From a virus: DNA of 64,000 bases. Location of the stretch: positions 62,001 through 126,000 of the IMG/VR virus record IMGVR_UViG_3300043775_002630; one strand, 5' to 3'. The notes beneath the pieces are model-generated. The model worked only from the letters and a program-made list of their open reading frames with translations. It did not search any database and was not told the DNA's origin. The translations under genes were made by a program, and so were the position numbers. Positions 52,140 through 60,916 of this stretch are shown here, piece after piece; positions within the stretch are counted from its first letter, which is position 1; every line of letters begins with the position of its first letter.

Positions 52140-52926
52140 TTTTCAAAAGTTTCATAATTACTTGGATAACATCCTCTTTAGCTTTCTCTTTGTCAGATGC
52201 TTTAGGTGCAGGATTTTCACCCGGATTAGGGTTTTTTCCTGGGTGAGCAGGTCTTGTTCTTGGTTTTGTACCAGGTTTAACACCAGGTTTAACATCCGGT
52301 TTTGTAGGTGCGGTTGTTGGTTGTTCAGATAACATTTTCATAAAATCTCCTTTTGTCATTTTTGGTTGTAGATTTCTCTCCACCAAAGATACAATTTCTT
52401 TTTCAATTAAAGAAATGTAAGGGTCTTTTCCTTCTTTCAAAGATTGTTTTACATCTTTAACACACCTTTCATACTTGTTCTTTTGTTTTGCACTCCACTC
52501 ACTTCTTTCAGTTGTTTTAAATTGTTTCCCTAATTGTGATGTACAAATAGCCCAAGCGTTATCTTTTGTTTTTTTATTTCCTTCAGTCATTTGACTTTCG
52601 GTTGGCATTCCGTCGCCATAATCATTATATCCGTCATCGGTAGATGGCCCTACTTGATGTGGGTCTTGAGTCCTTGCACCTTTTTCAAAATCCATAGGGT
52701 CCTCTTCGTCTTCAGTCATTTCAGTTTCAACTTTAACATTGATTCCTTGCGAGGTCATCTTTTTGATTTCTGTAGGGTCAGTACCCTTTTTAACAACAAC
52801 AAGTCCCTGTTCAGATAACCCGAATTTTTTAAATAATGTAGTAATTTCAGATTCTTGTAAATTAAGAACTGTTTTAGGACTAAGTCCCATTTCAATTAAC
52901 TTGAGAGCTTTTTTATTAGTTTTCAT
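52129..52926 (-). CDS. Unknown protein with helical and Pro-rich parts
   Basis: 265 residues from the ATG at 52926 (an upstream ATG at 52950 would overlap more and is less likely). N-terminal helices include LIEMGLSPKTVLNLQESEI. A DNAWAICTSQLGKQF segment with two later Cys recalls small repeated units in phage head proteins (A-W-A-I-C-T-x-x-x-G). A Pro/Lys/Gly-rich linker (about 220-245) and a short C-terminal helix follow. No family recognised. Overlaps both neighbours by 11 bases. Confidence 0.65.
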   Translation of the reverse strand: MKTNKKALKLIEMGLSPKTVLNLQESEITTLFKKFGLSEQGLVVVKKGTDPTEIKKMTSQGINVKVETEMTEDEEDPMDFEKGARTQDPHQVGPSTDDGYNDYGDGMPTESQMTEGNKKTKDNAWAICTSQLGKQFKTTERSEWSAKQKNKYERCVKDVKQSLKEGKDPYISLIEKEIVSLVERNLQPKMTKGDFMKMLSEQPTTAPTKPDVKPGVKPGTKPRTRPAHPGKNPNPGENPAPKASDKEKAKEDVIQVIMKLLKNGK

Positions 52927-53308
52927 AAACAAATTCTTTTTCAAATGCAAGAATTAAATCTTTTTCATAAAGTTTATCTTTTACTGAAGTCTCTTCTTCA
53001 CCAAAAGAAAAAACTAATCTTGTATCACCCAAATAATCTACTTCCCAAGCCAATGCAATTACTCCGTCAACTGAATCGTGCATTGAGAAATAATCTGAGT
53101 TTTGGATTAGTTCAAATTTTGTATCAGTACCTTTAAGAACACCTACTTTTTTGATAAACTCTAAGTTTGGTGGAGAGGGATAACCATTTGCTGGTGAACT
53201 ATCCCAAGAATCTCCCTCAACGTTTAAAGTATCAGAAAAAATAAACTCGTATAAATTATCACCTTTATAGTCAGGACCAAGTCCATTCACATAAATTAGA
53301 TAACTCAT
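52916..53308 (-). CDS. Unknown beta-rich protein
   Basis: 130 residues. SYLIYVNGLGPDYKGDNLYE, then WDSSPANGYPSPP, then SDYFSMHDSVDGVIALAWE are strongly patterned and look like a conserved family of phage head or tail genes, though I cannot name it. Coupled by ATGA overlap with the upstream gene. Confidence 0.7.
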   Translation of the reverse strand: MSYLIYVNGLGPDYKGDNLYEFIFSDTLNVEGDSWDSSPANGYPSPPNLEFIKKVGVLKGTDTKFELIQNSDYFSMHDSVDGVIALAWEVDYLGDTRLVFSFGEEETSVKDKLYEKDLILAFEKEFVYEN

Positions 53309-54495
53309 AACAATAGACCTTCTTCAGATATTCTAACTTGTTTATTTTTATATTCAAACACCAAGTTATTCTTGTTTGTTTTTCCTATAAAATTATAAAA
53401 ATTATTTTCTTCTAAAAATTTCTTAGCTGAAAGTTCTTGTTCGATAGTTTCAGACAATCTTTCGATTTGAGTAACACTTTTTTTGGCGTTAGTCTTAACC
53501 TCATTCTTTCTTGACTCATACATCAATTTAGATTGTTTAACTTCAGAGTCAGAAACTTCAAAATACTTACTTAAAACTTTGTCAATTTTAGATTCAGACA
53601 TCGCATTTTCAAATGAATATGATTCTGTAGGTTCTTCAATTTCTACCTCACCTTCCATATCATCCCCCATTGCAGGTTCTTCAACATCAATTTCATCTTC
53701 CATACCCATATCAGCACCTTCTTCTTCGGCACCCTCAAGTTTGGACATAATGTCTTCCAAGTCTTCTTCACTTAGTTCTGTTAAATCAACTGCAGATAAA
53801 ACCATATTGATAACGTATTTGATGTCTTCAGAAGTCATACCTTCAGCGTTATCAAAAGTTCTCATTTTTTGAGTTAACTTACCAGTTAATTTTTGGATTG
53901 TCTTGAATGTAACCTCCTCGTCGTCAGCAGGCTCTTCAACATCCATCTCAGCGTCAACCTCCATTTCATCATCCATTGGTGGTAAATCTTCTCCCGCCAT
54001 ATCATCTGCGGGCATATCATCCATTGGAACATCGTCAGCAGGTGCTGCTGGTAAAGCTGGTTCAGGAACCATAGGTGGTTCAGCAGGAACTGAAGGAGCT
54101 GCCGGTACATCTACCTCAGCCTTTTTAGTTTTGAAAACAAACTTTTTTTGTTCACCAAACAATTCAGTACCTTCATCATTACCATTTAAAGTGTTAACTT
54201 CTTTGATAACTAAGTTTAGTCTTTTCAAAGCTTGTGAATATGAAGAATAATATTTTCTATTCTTCATTGGCTCAATATAATCAGACGTAGACTCAGTTAG
54301 TCCTTTTTTAATAATATAACCTTGTTTTTCTTTAACAATGTGATAAGTCATTCCATCAACTAAGTTAATAGAATAATCTTGTGTTGATTCAGTCAAGGTA
54401 CTGTTAGGAGTATTGTATTTAGCAATCTCCATAATTCTTTTTATTTTATCAGTTCCTTGTAACTTTTCACTACCGATAGGTTTTAGTTTTGACAT
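53305..54495 (-). CDS. Unknown acidic protein with a low-complexity centre
   Basis: 396 residues. A folded N-terminal part (about 1-120) includes YSINLVDGMTYHIVKEKQGY. The centre is Pro/Ala/Met/Asp/Glu-rich (about 130-200, with many DDMP-like units), followed by a helical, acidic region and a C-terminal beta-hairpin (NLVFEYKNKQVRISEEG). Scaffold-like composition, but it is distinct from gp22. It may be a second prohead or tail assembly protein. Starts after a 25-base gap behind the Thr/Pro-repeat gene. Confidence 0.65.
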   Translation of the reverse strand: MSKLKPIGSEKLQGTDKIKRIMEIAKYNTPNSTLTESTQDYSINLVDGMTYHIVKEKQGYIIKKGLTESTSDYIEPMKNRKYYSSYSQALKRLNLVIKEVNTLNGNDEGTELFGEQKKFVFKTKKAEVDVPAAPSVPAEPPMVPEPALPAAPADDVPMDDMPADDMAGEDLPPMDDEMEVDAEMDVEEPADDEEVTFKTIQKLTGKLTQKMRTFDNAEGMTSEDIKYVINMVLSAVDLTELSEEDLEDIMSKLEGAEEEGADMGMEDEIDVEEPAMGDDMEGEVEIEEPTESYSFENAMSESKIDKVLSKYFEVSDSEVKQSKLMYESRKNEVKTNAKKSVTQIERLSETIEQELSAKKFLEENNFYNFIGKTNKNNLVFEYKNKQVRISEEGLLL

Positions 54496-54520
54496 AGTTT
54501 TATTTATTTAATTTTCATTT

Positions 54521-56194
54521 TTAGCTGTTAATTCCATCGAATCCTCCGATTCTAATAGCACTTAAATCTATAACAACACCCTTTTTATTTTGTGGGTTCC
54601 AATCAACTGGGTGAGGAGGTTGGTCGGGGAATGGCGGTGACTCCCAAGTACCACCACTAAAGCTTCCTAAAATATCCGCAGTATACGCATATTGGTCGTT
54701 AACATCTAAACCAAAACCAAATGGAGTTGGAGTTGGTGTTGGAGTTGCGGTGTTTGTTGTTGTTGGTGACGGTGTTACGTCAGCAGTTGTTGATGGTGTG
54801 GGTGTGTTACTATTTGTAACAGTTGGTGTAGGTGTGTTAGATGCTGTAATTGATGGTGTTGGTGTTGGTGTTTTAGTAGGTGTGTTAGTTGGAGTTTTTG
54901 TTGGAGTTGGTGTTGAAGTTTGTGCCGGTGTTGTTGATGGTGTATTTGAAGGTGTTACTGTTTGAGTTGCGGTCTGTGTTGGTGTTTTAGTTGGAGTTGG
55001 AGTTGTTGTTGTAGTGTTAGACGGTGTAGGTGTAGGAGTTTTGGTATTTGTTGGTGTAGGTGTTGGAGTGGCATTTGTTAAACACTCGATACAATTTTGC
55101 CAAGGACCTGTTACAACTGTTGCCAAGTTATAAAGACTTGATGATGAACCACCAATAATTGTTAAACATAATTCACCTGAACCTACAACATTTAGTTTAT
55201 AAATTTTTCCTGTCGCTAAACTTGAGTCGTTTAATGCTAATGTATACGTACTAGATGACGTACATTCCTGTACAAAATATTTCACTAAAGCTTCAGGACT
55301 TTCACTTGGTGTAATTGAAGGTGTAATTGAAGGTGTTGGTGTATTTGTAACCGTAGGAGTATTTGTTGAAGTTATTGTTGGTGTATTAGTTGGTGTGACC
55401 GCTGGTGTTCCTGTCGGTGTATTTGTTGCGGTAGTAGTTGGTGTGTTAGTTGATGTGACAGTCGGAGTATTAGTTGATGTTATGGTAGGTGTGTTAGTTG
55501 GAGTTACTGTTGCAGTATTAGTTGGAGTTACTGTCGCAGTATTAGTTGGAGTTACTGTCGCAGTATTTGTAGGAGTGTTAGTCTGTGTTGCTGTATTTGT
55601 AGGTGTATTAGTTGGGGTTGATGTTGGAGTTGCGGTCGTACCTGTATATGGGTCAGTAGATGTTGGAGTTGGTGTTGTTGTAGAAGTATTTGTTGGTGTT
55701 TGTGTTGGTGTTGCAGTAGGTGTTGGGGTTGGCAAAGGCCCAACTTGTACAGTAATTGAATCTGCGGTTGGTCCTGAACCCCAAGTCCAAGTATATGAAC
55801 CAGTATTTATTCCCAAAGTTGCAAAACTTTTATTAGTAAAAGTTGCAATTGTTGGTCCTATTTCATTTCCAGAAACATATGATTCATCAAGATATAAGGT
55901 TGCTGTTCTTGGCGTACAACATTCACCAACACCAAAACTAAGACCACTACCTGACCTATTAAATGAATTTGTAAAACTACCAGCACCCATATCATAGTTT
56001 TGTAACGCCAAACCAGTCCACGCTCTTACTTGGGTAATACCGGTGCTTAATAAAGAAACCCTGTCCTCAGATGGGTAAATTGTTGACCCTAAAGTTAAAG
56101 TAACACCTGATGTTAATGATGAAGTGTTAGCAGTACCTCCACCAGACATTACAACGTCGGCTCCAACTTCAAGTATAGTAATTAATATTGACAT
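54521..56194 (-). CDS. Fourth Thr/Pro-repeat modular adhesin-like protein
   Basis: 557 residues. An N-terminal beta-type domain (1 to about 150) is followed by a Thr/Pro/Asn stalk (about 155-290), a module VKYFVQECTSS to NCIECL, which is a variant of the C-terminal module of the 10415 gene, a second stalk (about 375-490), and a C-terminal domain (FGLDVNDQYAYTADILGSFS). It lies in the head module, 45 kb from the other three family members, and has TATTTATT upstream. Likely a virion surface decoration or fibre. Confidence 0.78.
   Translation of the reverse strand: MSILITILEVGADVVMSGGGTANTSSLTSGVTLTLGSTIYPSEDRVSLLSTGITQVRAWTGLALQNYDMGAGSFTNSFNRSGSGLSFGVGECCTPRTATLYLDESYVSGNEIGPTIATFTNKSFATLGINTGSYTWTWGSGPTADSITVQVGPLPTPTPTATPTQTPTNTSTTTPTPTSTDPYTGTTATPTSTPTNTPTNTATQTNTPTNTATVTPTNTATVTPTNTATVTPTNTPTITSTNTPTVTSTNTPTTTATNTPTGTPAVTPTNTPTITSTNTPTVTNTPTPSITPSITPSESPEALVKYFVQECTSSSTYTLALNDSSLATGKIYKLNVVGSGELCLTIIGGSSSSLYNLATVVTGPWQNCIECLTNATPTPTPTNTKTPTPTPSNTTTTTPTPTKTPTQTATQTVTPSNTPSTTPAQTSTPTPTKTPTNTPTKTPTPTPSITASNTPTPTVTNSNTPTPSTTADVTPSPTTTNTATPTPTPTPFGFGLDVNDQYAYTADILGSFSGGTWESPPFPDQPPHPVDWNPQNKKGVVIDLSAIRIGGFDGINS
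54725..55075 (-). repeat. Thr/Pro-coding repeat tract, C-terminal stalk
   Basis: Degenerate short repeats coding TPTPTNT/TPSNT-like units. Confidence 0.75.
55300..55735 (-). repeat. Thr/Pro-coding repeat tract, first stalk
   Basis: Includes several consecutive 24-base units encoding TPTNTATV. Confidence 0.78.
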
Positions 56195-56206
56195 TTAATT
56201 TTTCTT

Positions 56207-56214
56207 AATAAATA
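56207..56214 (-). promoter_or_regulatory. TATTTATT motif before the 56194 start
   Basis: Minus-strand TATTTATT ends 12 bases before the ATG of the fourth Thr/Pro-repeat gene. Confidence 0.4.
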
Positions 56215-56259
56215 TACATTTGGGTAGAATAATTTTCTAAATACTTGGACCTGCAATAA

Positions 56260-57012
56260 TTAGTCGATATTTTTTACTTCAACGGAAAGTTCTTTATCCA
56301 TTTGATTGTTGATAGTATCATACAATTTTTCAATAAGACCTGACCTTCTTAGATATTTGAAAACCAAATTCTCATACGAGTATTCACCTTCTTTCTCCAA
56401 ACCTGAAGTTCTATATTCTTTCAATTTATCCTTAAGAGCCAAAATTTTAGATTCAGTTTTTTCAACACCATCCTTTTTAATTTGGAGAATCAAATTTTGA
56501 AGTTTCTGTTTCCAAGAAAGAATTTTTGTTTCCAATAAATCTCTATCTATTTTTGAATTTTCTCTTTCGGGAACATTTAACCATTTATCATCTGAAATTG
56601 AATAAACACCTGAAGAATAATGAGCTTCTTTGGCATCTTGGGCGTACAACTCAACCTCGTAACCAAAAATTACGATGTCGTGTTTTTCATTAAAAAGTTG
56701 TTTTTTAAGGTTAAACAATTCTTTGTGTAAATCTTCTTGTTTTTTGAATTGTGAGAAATCAATTACAACGTGTAAATCAAAGTCTGAAAATTTTGACCAG
56801 TTATAATTTGCCAACGAACCTGTTAATATAATATCTTCAACTTTAATATCATCACCAAGACTATCGATAAAAGCATCCGCAATTTTTAATAAAGCCCTTT
56901 TTACTTTTGACTTCATTTTTGCATCTTTAGCTTCCTCAGGATTTTCCCAAACTTTAGGGTTTAAGGTTTCTCTAAGTGAAAAACTATCAATAATGTCGTT
57001 AACTTTCTCCAT
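56260..57012 (-). CDS. Nucleotidyltransferase-fold protein
   Basis: 250 residues. The segment DIILTGSLANYNWSKFSDFD, then LHVVIDF, has the pol-beta-type nucleotidyltransferase motif: G-S-x-x-N, then S-D-x-D-L-H. A further acidic residue in YEVELYAQD could complete the metal site. Related proteins occur in T4-like marine phages. The substrate could be a nucleic acid end or a protein; unknown. TATTTATT lies 4 bases before its ATG. Confidence 0.8.
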   Translation of the reverse strand: MEKVNDIIDSFSLRETLNPKVWENPEEAKDAKMKSKVKRALLKIADAFIDSLGDDIKVEDIILTGSLANYNWSKFSDFDLHVVIDFSQFKKQEDLHKELFNLKKQLFNEKHDIVIFGYEVELYAQDAKEAHYSSGVYSISDDKWLNVPERENSKIDRDLLETKILSWKQKLQNLILQIKKDGVEKTESKILALKDKLKEYRTSGLEKEGEYSYENLVFKYLRRSGLIEKLYDTINNQMDKELSVEVKNID

Positions 57013-57016
57013 TATT

Positions 57017-57024
57017 AATAAATA
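57017..57024 (-). promoter_or_regulatory. TATTTATT motif before the 57012 start
   Basis: Minus-strand TATTTATT ends 4 bases before the ATG of the nucleotidyltransferase gene. Confidence 0.4.
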
Positions 57025-57029
57025 GATAG

Positions 57030-57275
57030 TTATTCTACTTTCTTATACTTGAATTTTTTTGATATCTCAGAATTGAAGAATTTACCCTGTGATTCGGACA
57101 TTCTGAATTTTGTGTATGTTGCGTGTGGTACATCTTCATATTCGTATCTCACGCCATTTTTGAACTCTGCAATCATTTTTTTGGTTGCAGTATCATATTC
57201 TGTTCTTGTAATATTACTTGACTCAATCTCGTTGAGTATTTTTGTTCCGTCTATAATTTCTCTTTTAATTGCCAT
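57030..57275 (-). CDS. KTSC-domain protein
   Basis: 81 residues. ESSNITRTEYDTATKKMIAE, then FKNGVRYEYEDVPHATYTKF, then ESQGKFFNSEI follows the KTSC domain (S-S-x-I, Y-D, F-x-x-G-x-x-Y-x-Y-x-x-V-P, S-x-G-x-F-F-N). These small domains are thought to bind nucleic acid or lysyl-tRNA synthetase-associated partners; the role in phage is unclear. Overlaps the upstream gene by 11 bases. Confidence 0.85.
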   Translation of the reverse strand: MAIKREIIDGTKILNEIESSNITRTEYDTATKKMIAEFKNGVRYEYEDVPHATYTKFRMSESQGKFFNSEISKKFKYKKVE

Positions 57276-57564
57276 CGTTTAAAGGGAATAACTCATTTAT
57301 CTTCTCCAATCTTTTGTGGATAATTAAATTTAAATCATTTTCTTCCAAATTAAACATATCAGACAATTCCTTCTTTAACATATGTAAATAATAATTAAAC
57401 TCATCGTGAGCTTTAAATAATTCTACGGTCATATTCGAAACCTTAGCCGCGGTTTCCTCTGTATAACCAAGTCTTTTTAATTCTTTTCTAATTCTAATAT
57501 AGGCATCAAAAAGTGATGAATAGTTAAAAGAACCATCAAGATATTTGTTCACTATCTTTTCCAT
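57265..57564 (-). CDS. Unknown small helical protein
   Basis: 99 residues, helical, acidic to neutral (FDAYIRIRKELKRLGYTEET, ELSDMFNLEENDLNLIIHKR). No family recognised. First gene of a short run after a terminator; TATTTATC lies 4 bases before its ATG. Confidence 0.65.
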   Translation of the reverse strand: MEKIVNKYLDGSFNYSSLFDAYIRIRKELKRLGYTEETAAKVSNMTVELFKAHDEFNYYLHMLKKELSDMFNLEENDLNLIIHKRLEKINELFPLNDGN

Positions 57565-57568
57565 ATAA

Positions 57569-57576
57569 GATAAATA
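57569..57576 (-). promoter_or_regulatory. TATTTATC motif before the 57564 start
   Basis: Minus-strand TATTTATC ends 4 bases before the ATG, immediately downstream of the terminator at 57578-57603. Confidence 0.4.
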
Positions 57577-57577
57577 T

Positions 57578-57603
57578 AAAAAACCCCCAACTTAGTCGGG
57601 GGT
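57578..57603 (-). terminator. Intrinsic terminator after the UVR-motif gene
   Basis: On the minus strand ACCCCCGAC / GTTGGGGGT (57595-57603 with 57583-57591, one G-T pair), loop TAA, followed by a T-run. Confidence 0.82.
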
Positions 57604-57610
57604 CTTCAAA

Positions 57611-58057
57611 TTATTCATAGTTTCTCAACTCGTTTCGTATCTCAATCGCTGATTCAAAATCTTGTGTTTCGATTGCCGATTTCAATTTAGACTGTAGTTC
57701 TTCTACCTTGTCTTTATTCTCTTCAATTGATTTAATCATATCACGAAGTTTAATTGCCAATAAGAAATCTTCAGTCTCAACCGCTCTTTCGAGTTCTGCT
57801 TTTAGTCTTTCAACTTTATTCTCAGATTGTTTTGGTTTTCTCAATTTAGATTTAAGACCATCTTTGTCACTTCCAAAGTAGGACTTATAAATTACGGTTG
57901 ATTTCCAAGTACCATCTGGTGATGTGTAACTTTCACTGGTCCATTCACCTTCTTCATCTTTACCCGTTTTAAAATCTTTTTTAAAGTCTTTAAAAGGGTC
58001 TCCACCGAACATTGATTCAAACATTTCGTTTAGGTCGTCAAAATTAAATCTTCTCAT
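57611..58057 (-). CDS. UVR-motif protein (McsA-like adaptor candidate)
   Basis: 148 residues. The N-terminal part (FDDLNEMFESMFGGDPFKDF) is acidic; two UVR-type helical hairpins follow: LERAVETEDFLLAIKLRDMI (about 90-109) and LKSAIETQDFESAIEIRNEL (about 126-145). UVR motifs occur in UvrB/UvrC and in ClpC and its adaptor McsA. The gene is divergent from a ClpC-like gene, so an adaptor or regulator for that unfoldase is the leading idea. No zinc-finger Cys pairs as in McsA are present. Confidence 0.78.
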   Translation of the reverse strand: MRRFNFDDLNEMFESMFGGDPFKDFKKDFKTGKDEEGEWTSESYTSPDGTWKSTVIYKSYFGSDKDGLKSKLRKPKQSENKVERLKAELERAVETEDFLLAIKLRDMIKSIEENKDKVEELQSKLKSAIETQDFESAIEIRNELRNYE

Positions 58058-58132
58058 AGTATTTTTTTTATTAAATATAAATGTTTATTTTTGTAGAGAC
58101 AATAGTCAATTTGAATGCCAAATGGAAATATA

Positions 58133-58170
58133 TGACATTTTGTCAGTATCACAAAAAACTTAACTGACAA
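58133..58170. promoter_or_regulatory. Inverted repeats upstream of the clpC promoter, candidate operator
   Basis: TGACA-TTT-TGTCA (58133-58145) overlaps a second inverted repeat TTGTCAGT / ACTGACAA (58140-58147 with 58163-58170). The sites end 11 bases before the -33 element, a natural place for a regulator. Confidence 0.55.
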
Positions 58171-58181
58171 TTTTTCAGTTG

Positions 58182-58213
58182 TTTGGATTTGTATGAAAAT
58201 TGTTATACCTTTG
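58182..58213 (+). promoter_or_regulatory. Bacteroidetes-type promoter for clpC
   Basis: TTTG (58182-58185), 20-base spacer, TACCTTTG (58206-58213): an exact match to the Bacteroidetes primary-sigma consensus, 17 bases before the ATG at 58231. Confidence 0.85.
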
Positions 58214-58230
58214 TAAAAAAATAGAAAACT

Positions 58231-60231
58231 ATGAATGGATTAATGGATGATGACGAAAAACCTCTAAGCCAACGTAAATCTTCTGATTCTTCAACACCTG
58301 TGTTGGACAATTTCAGTAGAGACCTTATTAAGTTAGCTGAAGATGGTAAACTTGACCCTGTTGTTGGTCGTGAACAAGAGATTCTACGAATTGCACAAGT
58401 TTTATCACGTAGGAAGAAAAACAACCCAATTATCTTGGGGGAACCTGGTTGTGGTAAAACCGCGATTGTCGAAGGATTGGCAATGTTGATTCACAAAGGT
58501 GAGTGTCCAAAGAATTTGTTGGATAAACGAATTGTTACTTTGGATTTGACATCTGTGGTTGCAGGAACCAAGTATCGTGGTCAGTTTGAAGAACGACTAA
58601 AGGTTATCTTGGAAGAACTTCAAAACAACCCGAATATCATCGTGTTCATTGATGAGATTCATACGTTGATTGGTTCAGGTAACTCATCAGGTTCTCTTGA
58701 TGGTTCCAACATCTTTAAACCAGCTCTTGCTCGTGGAGAACTCCAATGTATCGGAGCGACTACTTTGGATGAGTATCGTAAGTCGTTTGAGAAAGATGGG
58801 GCGTTGGAACGTCGTTTTCAAAAAATTATGGTTGACGCATCAACACCTGCAGAAACTGTAATTATCCTTAACAATGTCAAGGATAAGTATGAGTCTTACC
58901 ATAAGGTAACCTATTCAGATGAGGTAATTGAATTGTGTGTAAAGTTGGCTGACCGTTACATCACAGACCGTCAATTCCCTGACAAAGCCTTTGATATTCT
59001 GGATGAGGTTGGGGCTCGTGCTCAAACTGAGGTTAAAATACCTGAAGCAATTGAGGACCTGAAACGTAAAGCGGCTGAAATCAAACAACAAAAACTTGAT
59101 GTTGTAAAACGTCAAAACTTTGAACAAGCAGCCGAATTACGTGACAAGGAACGTAAAATCTTGGCAAAACTTGAATCTGAAAAGAAAAAGTTTGAAGAGG
59201 AGTCATCAACCAATCGTACCTCGATTACTGTTGATAATGTTTATGATGTGGTTTCGTCTATGACAAAAATTCCTGTAAACAAAATGACAATCGATGACAC
59301 TAACGCACTTATCAATATGGATAGTGTTATTAAGTCTAAGGTAATCGGTCAGGATGAGGCGGTAGAAAAGATTGTTAAATCAATCCGTAGAAACCGAATT
59401 GGTATCAAAGACCCTAATCGTCCAATTGGTTCATTTATTTTCTTGGGTTCTACTGGTGTTGGTAAAACTCACTTGGCTAAACAAATCGCCAAAGAAATGT
59501 TTGGTTCAGAAGATTCGATGATTCGTGTGGATATGTCCGAGTATCAAGAAAAACACACGGTATCTCGATTGGTCGGAGCACCTCCAGGATACGTTGGTTA
59601 TGATGAAGGTGGTATGTTGACAGAACAAGTCAAAAACAAACCATACTCAGTAATCCTATTTGATGAGGTTGAAAAGGCTCACCGAGACATCTTCTCAATC
59701 CTACTTCAAATCCTTGATGATGGTCACGTTACTGATTCATTGGGTCGTAAGATTAACTTCAAGAATACCTTGATTATTATGACCACAAACTTGGGTGTTA
59801 AAAAATTGTCTGATTTTGGTTCAGGTATTGGTTTCTCATCAAACAAATACTCAAACGAAGAAGCCAAAAAACAGATGTTGATGAAAGAACTCAAAACTTT
59901 CTTCTCACCTGAGTTTTTGAACCGTGTAGATGACACCATCGTGTTCCAAACTTTATCGAAAGAAAATATCGATAAAATCACCAAACTTGAATTGGATAAA
60001 TTGGTGACTCGTTTGACTGATATGAATTATCAAATTACATATAGTCCTTCGTTGATTGAATTTATCTCAAAAGTTGGGTTTGATGAAATATATGGAGCAC
60101 GTCCTATCAAAAGGGCTATTCAAGATAAGGTCGAAGATTTTATCTCTGAGATGGTCCTGACAGGTAAAATCAAGGAAGGTAAAAAAATCAATCTTACCGT
60201 CCAAGATGAGACAGTAAAAATTGGTAAGTAA
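58231..60231 (+). CDS. clpC: ClpC/ClpA-like AAA+ unfoldase lacking the N domain
   Basis: 666 residues; full ClpC is about 810-850. AAA domain 1: GEPGCGKT (70-77) and VFIDEIHT. A middle segment with a UVR-like [12 protein letters not shown] (about 295-306). AAA domain 2: GSTGVGKT (406-413), LFDEVEKAH and an I-G-F loop (533-535) at the place of the ClpP-docking tripeptide. The N-terminal repeat domain that binds adaptors is missing; only about 25 residues precede AAA-1. It may feed the host ClpP or act alone as an unfoldase. The N-domain loss suggests altered substrate choice. It has a host-type promoter and its own terminator. Confidence 0.93.
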   Translation: MNGLMDDDEKPLSQRKSSDSSTPVLDNFSRDLIKLAEDGKLDPVVGREQEILRIAQVLSRRKKNNPIILGEPGCGKTAIVEGLAMLIHKGECPKNLLDKRIVTLDLTSVVAGTKYRGQFEERLKVILEELQNNPNIIVFIDEIHTLIGSGNSSGSLDGSNIFKPALARGELQCIGATTLDEYRKSFEKDGALERRFQKIMVDASTPAETVIILNNVKDKYESYHKVTYSDEVIELCVKLADRYITDRQFPDKAFDILDEVGARAQTEVKIPEAIEDLKRKAAEIKQQKLDVVKRQNFEQAAELRDKERKILAKLESEKKKFEEESSTNRTSITVDNVYDVVSSMTKIPVNKMTIDDTNALINMDSVIKSKVIGQDEAVEKIVKSIRRNRIGIKDPNRPIGSFIFLGSTGVGKTHLAKQIAKEMFGSEDSMIRVDMSEYQEKHTVSRLVGAPPGYVGYDEGGMLTEQVKNKPYSVILFDEVEKAHRDIFSILLQILDDGHVTDSLGRKINFKNTLIIMTTNLGVKKLSDFGSGIGFSSNKYSNEEAKKQMLMKELKTFFSPEFLNRVDDTIVFQTLSKENIDKITKLELDKLVTRLTDMNYQITYSPSLIEFISKVGFDEIYGARPIKRAIQDKVEDFISEMVLTGKIKEGKKINLTVQDETVKIGK

Positions 60232-60232
60232 C

Positions 60233-60264
60233 AAAAGGGGGGATGAAAGTCCTCCCTTTTATAT
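60233..60264 (+). terminator. Intrinsic terminator after clpC
   Basis: 11-bp stem (60233-60243 with 60250-60260, one G-T pair), loop TGAAAG, ending in four T within a T/A-rich tail. Confidence 0.83.
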
Positions 60265-60269
60265 TTATA
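60262..60269 (+). promoter_or_regulatory. TATTTATA motif before the 60274 start
   Basis: TATTTATA directly after the clpC terminator, 4 bases before the next ATG. Confidence 0.45.
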
Positions 60270-60273
60270 TTAT

Positions 60274-60900
60274 ATGCGTGATAGAATTAAACAAATTTTA
60301 CAAGAACAAATCGACCTTAAAAAAATAGGTATTGAAGTTGAACCTTCAGATAGAGTTGTACGTAGTATTTGTGATGCTAAGAAATTTTGTGATGCTCAAG
60401 GACCTATAACATTTGGTCAATTAAGAACTATTATCGAATCGGCAATAAAGGAACGATTGGGTAAACATATTGGCGAGGGTGGGTTTAAAGCAACATTAAG
60501 ATTATTACCTTGGTTTTTACCACAATTAGCGGTTGCGGGATTTGGTGCTGCAATTATGAGAGCTGCAAATAAAATTATTAAACCTTCATTAACTGAAACC
60601 CAAAATTACAAGACTTGGTGGGGTAAAACAATTTTAAGACTTATGGATGCAGTTGAGGGTGACCTTCCTCTTTCAGACCCATTTAGTAAAATATTTTTTA
60701 TATCAGATGGTTTAATGAGCTTAATGGACGATGAGAGTAAAGTTAAATTTGCTCGTCATATTGCAGAAATTGCTAACAGAATGCCAGACGATGAACCAGT
60801 GCCAGAGTTTTTTGTAGAAAACGAATTAAGAAATTGGGTTAATAAAAGATTTTTATTAGACCCACCACTTGAACCAAAGGGAATAAAAAAAGAGGACTAA
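60274..60900 (+). CDS. Unknown protein with a hydrophobic segment and a possible capsid-targeting N-terminus
   Basis: 208 residues. It begins with a short helix RDRIKQILQEQ (L-Q-E at residues 9-11), then has a hydrophobic stretch LLPWFLPQLAVAGFGAAIM (about 76-94) and a well-patterned second half (KTWWGKTILRLMDAVEGDLP, LSDPFSKIFF). No family recognised. The N-terminal helix ending in an L-x-E site resembles the T4 capsid-targeting peptide removed by gp21. The stop codon forms the loop of the following terminator. Confidence 0.7.
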   Translation: MRDRIKQILQEQIDLKKIGIEVEPSDRVVRSICDAKKFCDAQGPITFGQLRTIIESAIKERLGKHIGEGGFKATLRLLPWFLPQLAVAGFGAAIMRAANKIIKPSLTETQNYKTWWGKTILRLMDAVEGDLPLSDPFSKIFFISDGLMSLMDDESKVKFARHIAEIANRMPDDEPVPEFFVENELRNWVNKRFLLDPPLEPKGIKKED

Positions 60901-60913
60901 TGTCCTCTTTTTT
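60886..60913. terminator. Bidirectional intrinsic terminator
   Basis: 12-bp stem AAAAAAGAGGAC / GTCCTCTTTTTT (60886-60897 with 60902-60913), loop TAAT, which holds the stop codon of the plus-strand gene. It lies between two convergent genes. Confidence 0.9.
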
Positions 60914-60916
60914 GTT

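Noticed and set aside
53483-54250. Ser-rich open frames on the plus strand within the acidic gene
   Set aside because: Antisense of Asp/Glu/Met-rich codons gives Ser-rich open frames; the minus-strand gene has folded ends and fits the operon overlaps.
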